From: Polyangiaceae bacterium
GTDB taxonomy: Bacteria > Myxococcota_A > Polyangia > Polyangiales > Polyangiaceae
DNA length: 64,000 nucleotides
Assembly (NCBI GenBank): GCA_016712345.1
Contig: JADJRH010000002.1
Coordinates: 674,088-738,087, forward strand
Reading direction: 5' to 3'
Below the pieces are notes generated by a model that saw only the letters and a program-made list of their open reading frames with translations, searched no databases and was not told the DNA's origin. Shown here one piece after another: positions 17,221 through 26,400 of this stretch. The position numbers were made by a program, and so were the translations under genes. Each line of letters opens with the position of its first letter. Position 1 is the first letter of the stretch.

Positions 17221-18734
17221 CAGGCGAACACATCACCTTTACAGGTTTCGGCGAGCCGGCAGTTCATCTGACGGTAGACTTTGTTGTTGTCGGGAGCGGG
17301 GCGGGCGGAGCCTCGGCGGCGGTTATCCTCGCGCGCGCCGGATATTCTGTGGCCATTGTGGAGGCCGGCCCGTGGCGCGCTCCTGAAGACTACCCATCTA
17401 CCACGTACGGCGCCATGCGCGACCTCTTTTCGGATTGGGGAGCGCTTGTCACCCAAAGTCGTGCGCTTTGGCCTATTGTTCAGGCGAGTTGCGTGGGGGG
17501 AACAACCGTTGTGAACAGCGCTATTATTGTGCGTACACCCGGTGACTGTTTTGACCGTTGGACGCGTGAATATGGCATTGACGGTGAGAGTCTTTCCCGT
17601 CGCGTGTGGGAACACCAAGATCGACTTGAGAGTGAGTTGACGGCCCAGGTGGTTCCACCCGATGCGCGCGGCTATTCAAACGTGCTCGCCATGGACGCGG
17701 CCGAAAAGCTCGGGTGGCAATCCCACTACATGGTTCGATCGGTAACCAACTGTGAAGGCACCGGGCAATGCCTTCAGGGTTGCAAAAAAGGCCGCAAACA
17801 GAGCACCAATCTCAACTATGTTCCCGAGGTGTTGCAGCGCGGCGGGGTTGTCATGTCGTGCGCCAAGGTGGAGCGCATTACAAGTACAGGAAATACGGCC
17901 ACGGGTGTCACGGGACACTTGGTCGATCCGGTGAGTCGAAAAAAGGGTTCACCCTTCTTTGTGCGAGCCAAACGAGCTGTCATGGTGGCGGCATCTGCCA
18001 CACAAACGCCCATTTTGCTGGCCAAAAGCGGGTTTAAAAGCAAACCCCTGGGAACGTTGTTTCGAGCCCACCCCGGAACAGGCATTTTTGGAGTGTATGA
18101 CAACCCGGTGGACCAAAATGTGGGAGCTACCCAAGGTTGGGCTTCTACAGCCTTTCGGGTAGATCCGGGTTTTAAGCTTGAAACGCTGGCCATTCCACCT
18201 GAAATGGTGGCGGGGCGTCTACCCGGCGGCGGTCGCGAGTTGGTGCGGCGTTTTCGGGAGTATCGACACATTGCCATGTGGGTAGCGGCCGTGAGAGCCG
18301 AGTCGGCGGGTACCGTTAAACCGGGACTGTTTGGCAACACGGTGGTTCGATATCAACTCGATGAACCTGACATGCGGCGTTTTCGGAGTGGCCTTGCAAT
18401 GGTTGCCAAAGCCCATTTTGCGGCCGGTGCGCGTGAAATTATACCAGGCATATTCGGCCTACCGTACAAACTCAACAGCGACCAAATCTCCCTGATTGAA
18501 AACGGCCCGCTCGACCCGCGATGTTATATTGCGATCCTTTCTCACCTGTTCGGCGGGTGCCCCATGAGTCGAGATCCTTCTCTTGGAGTGGTAGATGAGC
18601 ATGGGAAGGTTCATGGGGTGGACGGGCTCTATGTGGCAGATGCGGCGGCCATTCCAACAACGATCGGAGTGAACCCGCAGCATACAATTATGGGCTTGGC
18701 GGCAGCGTGGGCCGAGCGCCTGGCTGACGCCTAG
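17217..18734 (+). CDS. GMC family FAD-dependent oxidoreductase
   Basis: A 505-residue protein starting at GTG 17217, which overlaps the upstream stop. The N-terminal FAD-binding Rossmann motif is FVVVGSGAGGASAA (Gly26, Gly28, Gly31) followed by VAIVEAGPW. Other features are VGGTTVVNSAI, a Cys-rich insertion NCEGTGQCLQGCKKGRKQ typical of the cholesterol-oxidase/alcohol-oxidase side of the family, and the C-terminal signature GGCPMSRDP with GLYVADAAAIPTTIGVNPQHTI, which holds the catalytic His region. It probably oxidises a hydroxylated lipid or sterol-like alcohol; the substrate is not readable. The adjacent frameshifted gene is likely its partner subunit or membrane anchor. Confidence 0.9.
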   Translation: MTGEHITFTGFGEPAVHLTVDFVVVGSGAGGASAAVILARAGYSVAIVEAGPWRAPEDYPSTTYGAMRDLFSDWGALVTQSRALWPIVQASCVGGTTVVNSAIIVRTPGDCFDRWTREYGIDGESLSRRVWEHQDRLESELTAQVVPPDARGYSNVLAMDAAEKLGWQSHYMVRSVTNCEGTGQCLQGCKKGRKQSTNLNYVPEVLQRGGVVMSCAKVERITSTGNTATGVTGHLVDPVSRKKGSPFFVRAKRAVMVAASATQTPILLAKSGFKSKPLGTLFRAHPGTGIFGVYDNPVDQNVGATQGWASTAFRVDPGFKLETLAIPPEMVAGRLPGGGRELVRRFREYRHIAMWVAAVRAESAGTVKPGLFGNTVVRYQLDEPDMRRFRSGLAMVAKAHFAAGAREIIPGIFGLPYKLNSDQISLIENGPLDPRCYIAILSHLFGGCPMSRDPSLGVVDEHGKVHGVDGLYVADAAAIPTTIGVNPQHTIMGLAAAWAERLADA

Positions 18735-19085
18735 CCATGACGTTTTGCGAGTGCAGGCTTCAGGTCTTGTTGAGACGTGCGGGACACCCTTGCCCGTTGC
18801 CGCATGGAAAAGCGAAAAGCGTGGCGCTTCAGGTTTCTCTGTATGGAGTTCTGTGGCGGGTGCGGCCAAAACGAAAACGTGAGACCGGCGAGACCGGTGG
18901 TCGGAACGCTTTAATCACCTGAAGTCGCCAACGTTTCCCCAGTAGGAATGCTCTGAAGCAACCTTTTTTAGGCTTTTTGGCCCGACCTGAAACGGTGCTT
19001 CCCAAGAAAACGAATTTAGGTTATCTTGACCTGCCCTTTCGTTTGCGGGGTTCAAGAAGCTTTTCGCCCACCTTCGGAGATTCGG
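18735..19085. other. Intergenic region before the M36 protease
   Basis: 351 bp with no convincing gene. It contains CGGCGAGACCGGTGGTCGG near 18883, an AT-rich stretch around 18960-18980 and the promoter-like bases TTATCTTGACC near 19020. No clear sigma-70 pair is seen. The protease start is preceded by CACCTTCGGAGATTCGG, which contains a usable GGAG ribosome site. Confidence 0.4.
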
Positions 19086-22000
19086 ATGACGCGCCGCGCT
19101 CGATATCTTTCCGCTCTACCGTTCGTGCTGCTCGCTGCCTCAGCGGCTCACGCCAAAGAAATTAAGCCGTTTGATGCCTACTACGAGGCTCAGGCAAAGG
19201 CCGGCATTCAGGCCGCCCATTCGGTGCCTGAAGGCACTGTTTCATCGGTCGATCCAAAACGCGGGACACCCACATTCTTTTGGGCGCAGCGCGGCGTTGC
19301 TCTGCCGTCATCGCTTGTCGGTGCGGCTCCTGAACGCATTGCCGTCCACCATCTGGAACGTCATGCGGCCCTTTACGGACTCAGTGCCAGTGCCCTCAAA
19401 ACAGCCAAACCTGTTTTGATCCACGACACGGGACGCGGCGGCATTATTGTTGTGTACCGTCAGTTCCTCGGCGGTACAGAAGTGATCCACAGCGACATGA
19501 AAGTGCTCATGACGCGAACGGGTGAGCTTGTTGCGCTGGGCGGAGCGCTCCACCCCGCAGCCTCCAAAGGGGCCGAAAAAAAGCTCCCCGGCTTTAAGGT
19601 AGAATCTGAAAAAGCCATTTCGCGCGTGCTTGAAGACGTGTTTGGCGCGCCGATCTCCCCAAGCAAAATTGCCGACTCCAAAAAGTCGAAATCGGGCTAC
19701 CGCCTTTTCAACCTGAAGTCGCCCATTAAGTCGGGTGCCGATGAAGTGGGCTTTACCCGGCCTGCTCGCGTTAAAAAAATCTTCTTCCCCATGCCCGACA
19801 CACTGGTGCCGGCTTATTACATTGAAGTTCAACTGGGTAGGTACGGCTCACCTGAAGCCGACGTGTTTGGGTATGCCATTGCCGCCGACGACGGTCGCGT
19901 GTTGATGCGGCACGACCTGACTGCTCACGACGCCTACCAATACAAGGTGTGGGCCACCACCGACGGCGATAAAATCTACGCCGACGGGCCTCGACAAGAT
20001 TATAACCCGCACCCCACCGGCGTGCCCGACCTGTCCATTTCAGGTTTTGCGGCGCCCACCCTTGTCACCATGGAGTCGTTCAACACGCCTCCCGGTGGAG
20101 CTGTCGATCCGTGGCTTCCGAGCGGCGCAACGGAAAGCAAGGGTAACAACGTTGATGCGTACACCGATCACACAGATTGTGTACCCACGGCCAACACCCC
20201 GTGTACCCAAGCCGTTACGCAGGCTCAGGACGGGTTTACACCCAACGTTGACATTCGCGCCACGGTCACCGCCCCCGGCGTTTTCGACAGAACGTACGAT
20301 GTGGCGCAGGCTCCGCTTGCCAGTCCCGACCAAGAAATGGCTGCCATCACGCAGCTTTTCTATACAACAAACTGGCTCCACGACTACTGGTATGATTCAG
20401 GCTTCGACGAAGAAGCCGGCAACGCCCAAGACGACAACTTTGGTCGGGGCGGCGCCGACGGCGACCACCTCCGGGCAGAAGCGCAGGACAAGGCGATTGG
20501 GCCTCCCGCGTCGCGCAACAACGCCAATATGTCCACGCCTGCCGACGGTGAATCTCCCCGTATGCAGATGTTCTTGTGGTCGGGCCAAAACGATGTCAAC
20601 CTCGATATCGGCGCACCGATCAGCTCATCTTACCAGGCCGGAACGGCGAGTTTCGGTGCTCAGTCGTTTGAGGTCACTGCCGAGTTGGTTCTCGCCAACG
20701 ACGGTGTGGCTCCCACTTCCAACGCGTGTGAAAATATCACCAACAACGTGACGGGTAAGATCGTTTTGGTCGACCGCGGAACGTGCACGTTCGTGGCCAA
20801 AGCAGCCAAGGTACAGCAGGCAGGCGGCATTGGTATGCTGCTCGCCAACAACGCCGCCAACGTGGCCCCGCCCGGCATGGGCGGAGCTGACCCAAACGTG
20901 ACAATTGGCAGCTTGTCTACCACGCTTGAAAACGGAAATACCCTCAAACAAGCGCTTTTAAACGGCCCCATCACCGTTCACATGAAACGGGTCACGGGGG
21001 TTGAGCACGACGGTACCCTCGACAACAACATCATCTCGCATGAATGGGGGCATTACCTCCACCACCGTTTGGTTGACTGCGGGCTTACCCAATGCCGCGG
21101 TGAGAGTGAAGGGTGGGCAGACTTCGTGGCTACCCATCAGTCGATTGTGCCCGGTGACAACGTTGCCACGGGCACGTGGGCCACAGGACAATACGCTACG
21201 GTTTCGTTCCTTGATGAAGGGTATTACGGCATTCGCCGGCTTCCCTATACTCGCGACAAGGCAAAAAACCCCTTCACCTTTAAACACATTTCCGACGGCG
21301 AAGCCCTTCCCAACGTTCCCATGGGCTTCGGCGGCGTAAACAACGCCGAGGTTCACAACACCGGTGAGATCTGGGCGCAAATGTTGTTTGATGCGTACAC
21401 CGGTTTGATTCTGGAAGGTGGACATACCTTCCCTGAAGCCAAGCGCCGCATGGCCGATTACATCGTAGCCGGTATGATCATGGCTCCGGTGGAACCCACG
21501 TTCACCGAGCAGCGGGATGGCATTTTGGCTGCCGCCGCCGCTGTCGATCTCGACGACACGGTGATCATGGCTACCAATTTTGCCGCTCGCGGTGCGGGCA
21601 CCTGCGCTGTATCGCCGCCCAAAGACTCCCCCACCAACCAGGGTGTTGTGGAGAGCTTTGATGTGAAGGGCAATCACGTTGTGTTGTCGGCGGCGTTGGA
21701 CGACGCGGTGAAAAGCTGCGATAGCGACGGCATTCTTGACGGGGACGAAGCGGGTAAGTTGACCATTGAGGTGGCCAACAACTCTCCTGTGGCGATCACC
21801 AACACCCTTGTCAAAGTGCAAACCTCGGTGGCAGGTGTGATCTTCCCCAACGGGAGTCAGGTCACCATTCCAACCCTGGGTGCATTCCAAACCCAGTCGG
21901 TCACGCTCGATGTGGCGCTCGACGACGCGTTTAACCAAATTGAGCTGCTGAAAATGACGGTTTCCGCTGAAAACGGCGGCTCGTGTTTGGCAACGTATAA

Positions 22001-23282
22001 CCTCGCAGCCGACCCGCGGATCAACGCCGACGACCTTGTGGCGGTGTCCACCACCGACACAGTCGACAGCGACAAGTCCACCTGGTCTATTAAAGGGGTT
22101 GATTCAGATAAAATCTGGGAGCGCAAGCGCGACGCCACCGGTAACTACTACTGGAAAGGCACAGACTTCAGCTCGCTCAGTGACACCAATCTTGAATCGC
22201 CTGACATTCAGGTCGGCACCAGCGGTGGGTTCACCTTCAGCTTCCAACACCGTTACAAGTTTGAAACCGGGCCTGCCCAGGCCGGCGGGCCCAACGTTTT
22301 CTGGGACGGCGGCGTGATCGAAGTCACTGAAGACGGCGGTACCACATGGGTAGACGTGAACGATCTCATCCCGCTTGGCTATACCGGTCAGATCGGTGAC
22401 CTCGCACAAAACCCGCTCGCTTTGCAGCAAGCTTTTGTTGGGCAGAGCGCGGGCTACCCTGCCATGGCTTCGGTGGCGCTTCCGTTTGGCAACATGTTTG
22501 CGGGGAAGACGGTGCGATTCAGGTTCCGCATCGGCACCGATCTCGGGGCCGGCGACGCGGGATGGGATATTGACAACATGGGTGTTGTGTTTGCCACCAA
22601 CACGCCGTTCTCCGCGGTGATTGACGACGACGGCGATTGCAACGGTGTACCCATTGCCAACGCCGGTCCCGATCAAACGGTCATGTCAGGTGACCTCGTT
22701 CAGCTCGATGCAACCATGAGCAACGATCCTGAAGGTGACCCACTCACGTTCGTCTGGACGCAAAATGGTGGGCCTGCGGCCAACCTGTTTGCCGGTGCAA
22801 CAGCCACTCCGGGGTTCCTTGCTCCAGACGTGGCAGACCCCAGCATTCTTACCTTTGAAGTTGCCGTCAGCGATGGAAAGGGTTCGGCCACAGACTCCGT
22901 GGACGTTGTTGTCATGCCCAAGCCGGTGGTAGGTACCGGAGGTGCCGGTGGAACGGGCGGTACAGGTGGAACCGGTGGAACCGGCGGCGGCACCGGCGGC
23001 GGCGGCACCGGCGGCGGTGGAGCAGGTGGCACCGGTGCAGCCGGTGGAACCGGCGCAACAGGCGGTGCTGCAACGGGCGGCGCCGGCGGAGGCACAGGAG
23101 GGTCGGGCGCGACCACGAGCGCAGGCGGCGGCGGTGCAGGCGGTGACGATACCACCTCCCCTGAAGGCGGCTGCGGCTGTACAGTTGTCGGTGAAGACTC
23201 TACTCCGCTTCCCGCATCTACCCTCGGCGCGTTGGCGGGCCTTGTTGGGCTTCTCTTCCGCCGTCGTCGCAAGTCATCCTGA
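19086..23282 (+). CDS. Secreted M36-family metalloprotease with PA, PKD-like and MYXO-CTERM regions
   Basis: A 1398-residue protein. ATG 19086 follows GGAG and gives a standard signal peptide (LSALPFVLLAASAAHA). Next is a propeptide-like region (~25-230), then the fungalysin (M36) catalytic region with zinc site HEWGH (652-656). A protease-associated insertion precedes the zinc site (GKIVLVDRGTCTFVAKA, ~550-590). After the catalytic domain come beta-sandwich segments, a PKD/Ig-like domain (~1188-1275, NAGPDQTVMSGDLVQLD), a Gly/Thr/Ala-rich linker (~1285-1360), and a MYXO-CTERM tail: the motif GCGC, a hydrophobic helix and RRRRKSS. That tail is a sorting signal that anchors proteins to the outer surface in Myxococcota. 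It is probably an extracellular protease for predation or nutrient release. It appears monocistronic. Confidence 0.93.
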   Translation: MTRRARYLSALPFVLLAASAAHAKEIKPFDAYYEAQAKAGIQAAHSVPEGTVSSVDPKRGTPTFFWAQRGVALPSSLVGAAPERIAVHHLERHAALYGLSASALKTAKPVLIHDTGRGGIIVVYRQFLGGTEVIHSDMKVLMTRTGELVALGGALHPAASKGAEKKLPGFKVESEKAISRVLEDVFGAPISPSKIADSKKSKSGYRLFNLKSPIKSGADEVGFTRPARVKKIFFPMPDTLVPAYYIEVQLGRYGSPEADVFGYAIAADDGRVLMRHDLTAHDAYQYKVWATTDGDKIYADGPRQDYNPHPTGVPDLSISGFAAPTLVTMESFNTPPGGAVDPWLPSGATESKGNNVDAYTDHTDCVPTANTPCTQAVTQAQDGFTPNVDIRATVTAPGVFDRTYDVAQAPLASPDQEMAAITQLFYTTNWLHDYWYDSGFDEEAGNAQDDNFGRGGADGDHLRAEAQDKAIGPPASRNNANMSTPADGESPRMQMFLWSGQNDVNLDIGAPISSSYQAGTASFGAQSFEVTAELVLANDGVAPTSNACENITNNVTGKIVLVDRGTCTFVAKAAKVQQAGGIGMLLANNAANVAPPGMGGADPNVTIGSLSTTLENGNTLKQALLNGPITVHMKRVTGVEHDGTLDNNIISHEWGHYLHHRLVDCGLTQCRGESEGWADFVATHQSIVPGDNVATGTWATGQYATVSFLDEGYYGIRRLPYTRDKAKNPFTFKHISDGEALPNVPMGFGGVNNAEVHNTGEIWAQMLFDAYTGLILEGGHTFPEAKRRMADYIVAGMIMAPVEPTFTEQRDGILAAAAAVDLDDTVIMATNFAARGAGTCAVSPPKDSPTNQGVVESFDVKGNHVVLSAALDDAVKSCDSDGILDGDEAGKLTIEVANNSPVAITNTLVKVQTSVAGVIFPNGSQVTIPTLGAFQTQSVTLDVALDDAFNQIELLKMTVSAENGGSCLATYNLAADPRINADDLVAVSTTDTVDSDKSTWSIKGVDSDKIWERKRDATGNYYWKGTDFSSLSDTNLESPDIQVGTSGGFTFSFQHRYKFETGPAQAGGPNVFWDGGVIEVTEDGGTTWVDVNDLIPLGYTGQIGDLAQNPLALQQAFVGQSAGYPAMASVALPFGNMFAGKTVRFRFRIGTDLGAGDAGWDIDNMGVVFATNTPFSAVIDDDGDCNGVPIANAGPDQTVMSGDLVQLDATMSNDPEGDPLTFVWTQNGGPAANLFAGATATPGFLAPDVADPSILTFEVAVSDGKGSATDSVDVVVMPKPVVGTGGAGGTGGTGGTGGTGGGTGGGGTGGGGAGGTGAAGGTGATGGAATGGAGGGTGGSGATTSAGGGGAGGDDTTSPEGGCGCTVVGEDSTPLPASTLGALAGLVGLLFRRRRKSS

Positions 23283-23392
23283 AATTCTGAAATCCTAAAT
23301 CCTGAATCCGTCTCGGGGGGGACGGGTTATTTCGCTCTCCTTCAACCTACCGCCATTTTCAGCACCCCATCCAGTCAATTGGTTGGCGGCCG

Positions 23393-23420
23393 TTGGGTTT
23401 TGCTCTGTGTTGGTTATAAA
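23393..23420 (+). promoter_or_regulatory. Candidate sigma-70 promoter of the NACHT gene
   Basis: TTGGGT (23393-23398) and TATAAA (23415-23420) are separated by 16 bp and lie about 42 bp before the ATG at 23462. The surrounding bases are more AT-rich than the genome average. Confidence 0.4.
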
Positions 23421-23461
23421 TTGGAGTATGCTGCTCGTAAACCAGCGCGGTTTGGCGAGCA

Positions 23462-26400
23462 ATGACCGACAAAGAGAACCACTCCGACGGCGGGGAACAC
23501 GGCCCTCCGACAGATCGAGGAAGTCCACCCGAGGGGGCGCGTTTGAAACCGCTCTCCGAGGTATTGCCCAAAGGACAGGAGGGAGAGCGCGCGTTTGAAG
23601 ACTTGATGCACGCGGTGCTCACAGCGTGGGGGCAGCGCGCTGGATTTCGCTACGAGCGCCTTTACGGGGGCAGACCTTCAGCAATTGCTAAAGGCGCCGT
23701 TCCCGGCCTTGAAGGCAGCGTGGCGTTCGTGTTTTCGCCGCCGGGAGATCCAGCGAAAACCGAGGCGGCGCGCGAACTCTTTCGGGCTGTTGCCAATCAC
23801 GCGACCCGTCTGCCTTCGTCAAAAAGGTCGAGCGTGTCCGTCAACCATCTGGTTTTTCTTTCTCCCCGTGACCCTCTGACGGCGAACGAATCTACCCCTC
23901 CGGCGGTGCCACCCGGTGTGACCCTTCACCAATGGGGCCCGGAACAGATCGAACCACTGTTGCGCGCATGCCCGGCGCTTCTTGCTCGGTATTACCCGGA
24001 AGACGCGGAGTGCGCAGTCTCGGGGTATGATGGTTTCCCCTACGAGGCGATGGTCAAGGCCGTTCAACAGGCTGCGATCACGGCGTTTGGTCCGCTTCGC
24101 ATGGTGGGTCTACCCACAGATCTGTTGGCCGATCAAGTTCATCAACTCTCTGTCCCTCTTCCCAGCGTGTTTGTACCTTTGCGCCTGTTGGAGAAAGACG
24201 CTCCGTCTAAGGAGCATACCGCTGCGGAGCTGGTGAATTCAGGTAAGTCATGCGTGATCCTGGGCGATCCGGGCTCAGGAAAAACAACGTTGCTCTTTTA
24301 CCTGGCGCTTGTTCATGCGCGCGGCGCCTCGTTGGAAGGTGCCCAACCCCACGCGACGGTGCCGCTCTACCTACCCTTGCGCGAGTTGGTTCGCGCCCGC
24401 GCCAAACGCCCTGGGTTAACCTTGCTTGACCATCTGACGGAGCGCGCGCGCGAGAACAACCAAATCCAGCGAATGCACGCTTGTTTGCTCGAAGCCGCGT
24501 TGCGCTTGGGAGACGCGGTGGTGCTCTTGGATGGGCTTGATGAAGTGGGCTCCGACGCAGCCCGAAAGCAAATGACCCAAGACATTGCGGCATTTCAGGC
24601 CACCTACCCATCGTGCCCGGTGTGGGTTACCTCACGGATTTATGGGTACACAACCAAAACAGCGTTGCCCCAAGACAGGTTTATACCTTACCTGGTTGCG
24701 GGTCTCAATTCAGATGAGGTCAACCGGCTTGTGGAGCGGTGGTATACCGTTCGTGAGCCGGTTCCAGGCGAGCGCGCGCGGTTGACCAAGCAGCTTCAGG
24801 AGGCGATTCAGAGAGAGCCGGGCGTTCGCAGGCTGGCGCAAAATCCCCTTCTGTTAACGTTGACGGCGTTGGTACACCAAACCCAGCGCAAGCTGCCGCG
24901 CGATCGGGGTGAACTGTACGAGCAATGCGTTCAGATGCTCCTCAAAACATGGCATGAGGGCAAGCGTGAAGCGGATGATCCGGCTGCGCCGCAAACAGGC
25001 ACAGTTCAACTGAAAACGCCTGTCCAAAAAGACTACTTGGCCCACTTGGCCATGTTCATTCAGGACAAAAATGTTTCGGCCAAAGAAAACGAGCGTGGTC
25101 TTGTCACGCGAAAAGAAGCGTTGGAGGTGCTTGCGCAGCGCCACCTGAAAGTGGCAAGCCGAGGAAGGCCTGCGTTAACCCTAGAAGATGCCAGGGAAGA
25201 AATGGATGAATTTCTTACCTACGTGGCCGACCGCACGGGTCTGGTGATTGACCGCGGCGCAGGGATCCTCTCGTTTATTCACCTCTCGTTTCAGGAGCAT
25301 TTGGCTGCTTGGGTGTACACATGTGAGGGTGAGGCTCAGGCGGAGTTTTTTGAGGACAAACTCGGCCAGCCCGCCTGGGAAGAAGTGTGTTTGCTCCGCC
25401 TGTATCTGATCGTCAACACACCGGGCAAAGGGCAGGAAGACTGCGACCGCATTCTGAGTCGAGTGTTTCGCAGTTTGGAAAAAGCCGACCGGCCTCACGT
25501 TTGGCTCACCTTGGGGCGCGCTCTGCGCGACAACATTGATATTCGGCCGGCCGATCGCACAGCGATTGTGGAACGGTTGTTGACCGAGTGGCTCAAGAAA
25601 CCTGAATTTTCAGGCGACTGGTTTCGGGTGATGGAAGAGATCACCCTGTTTGCTGAAACACCCTTACCCGACTTACGCAAAGTGCTTTTAACCGGTCTTT
25701 CAAGGGAAAAACCAAAAGATGCCCTCGCGAGCTTGCACCTGGCAACAAGGCTCGTTGGTTTCCCTGACGAAGCGGTGACCTTGCTTCAAGGGCGGGCCGA
25801 TCTACCCACGTTGCGTGCGGACCTGTGTTTGTTTTATGACCATCCCAAAGCCGCACCGCTCCTTGTGCAAACGACGGTGGAAGATTGGGCCCGGATGCTT
25901 GATTGTTTGGATGCGCCGGCGGCGTACACCTTGACGGCTGAATGGTTGAGTGCCGAGCGCGCAGAACTTCCAAAACAAGCTTTTTCTGGTGCCACCGTGT
26001 GGCTTTGGCGCAAGGTACTTTCTGACCTTTCTTCGCGATCGGCTTTTGCCTCGAAACACGCTTCAAACGCTCACGCGGGAAACCTTTTTACCACTGGTGA
26101 AACGCTCTCGTTGACAGGCCCTTTCTACCAAGTGGATCTTCCCTACGCTGCGCTCCGTACACCCAAAAAATCCCCCGGTCCGCCACCTGGCAAGCTTCGC
26201 GATTTGGTGTTGGGTGAGATCGAAAAACGGTTGAGCCTGACGGTGTGGGAACCGGCGTTGATCGACTGGACCGTTCGTTCCATCCGTCAGGTTCTTTCCA
26301 CCTTCTCTGCCAACGAGGGATGGGATGAGTCGAAAATCCGGGGTTTGGCGAGCAATTTCGTGCGCGATTTCGTGCGCGATTTCGTCGCCGATTTCGTGCG

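Noticed and set aside
18737..18922. Small ORF after the GMC oxidoreductase
   Set aside because: No ribosome site, no motif, and composition unlike neighbouring genes.
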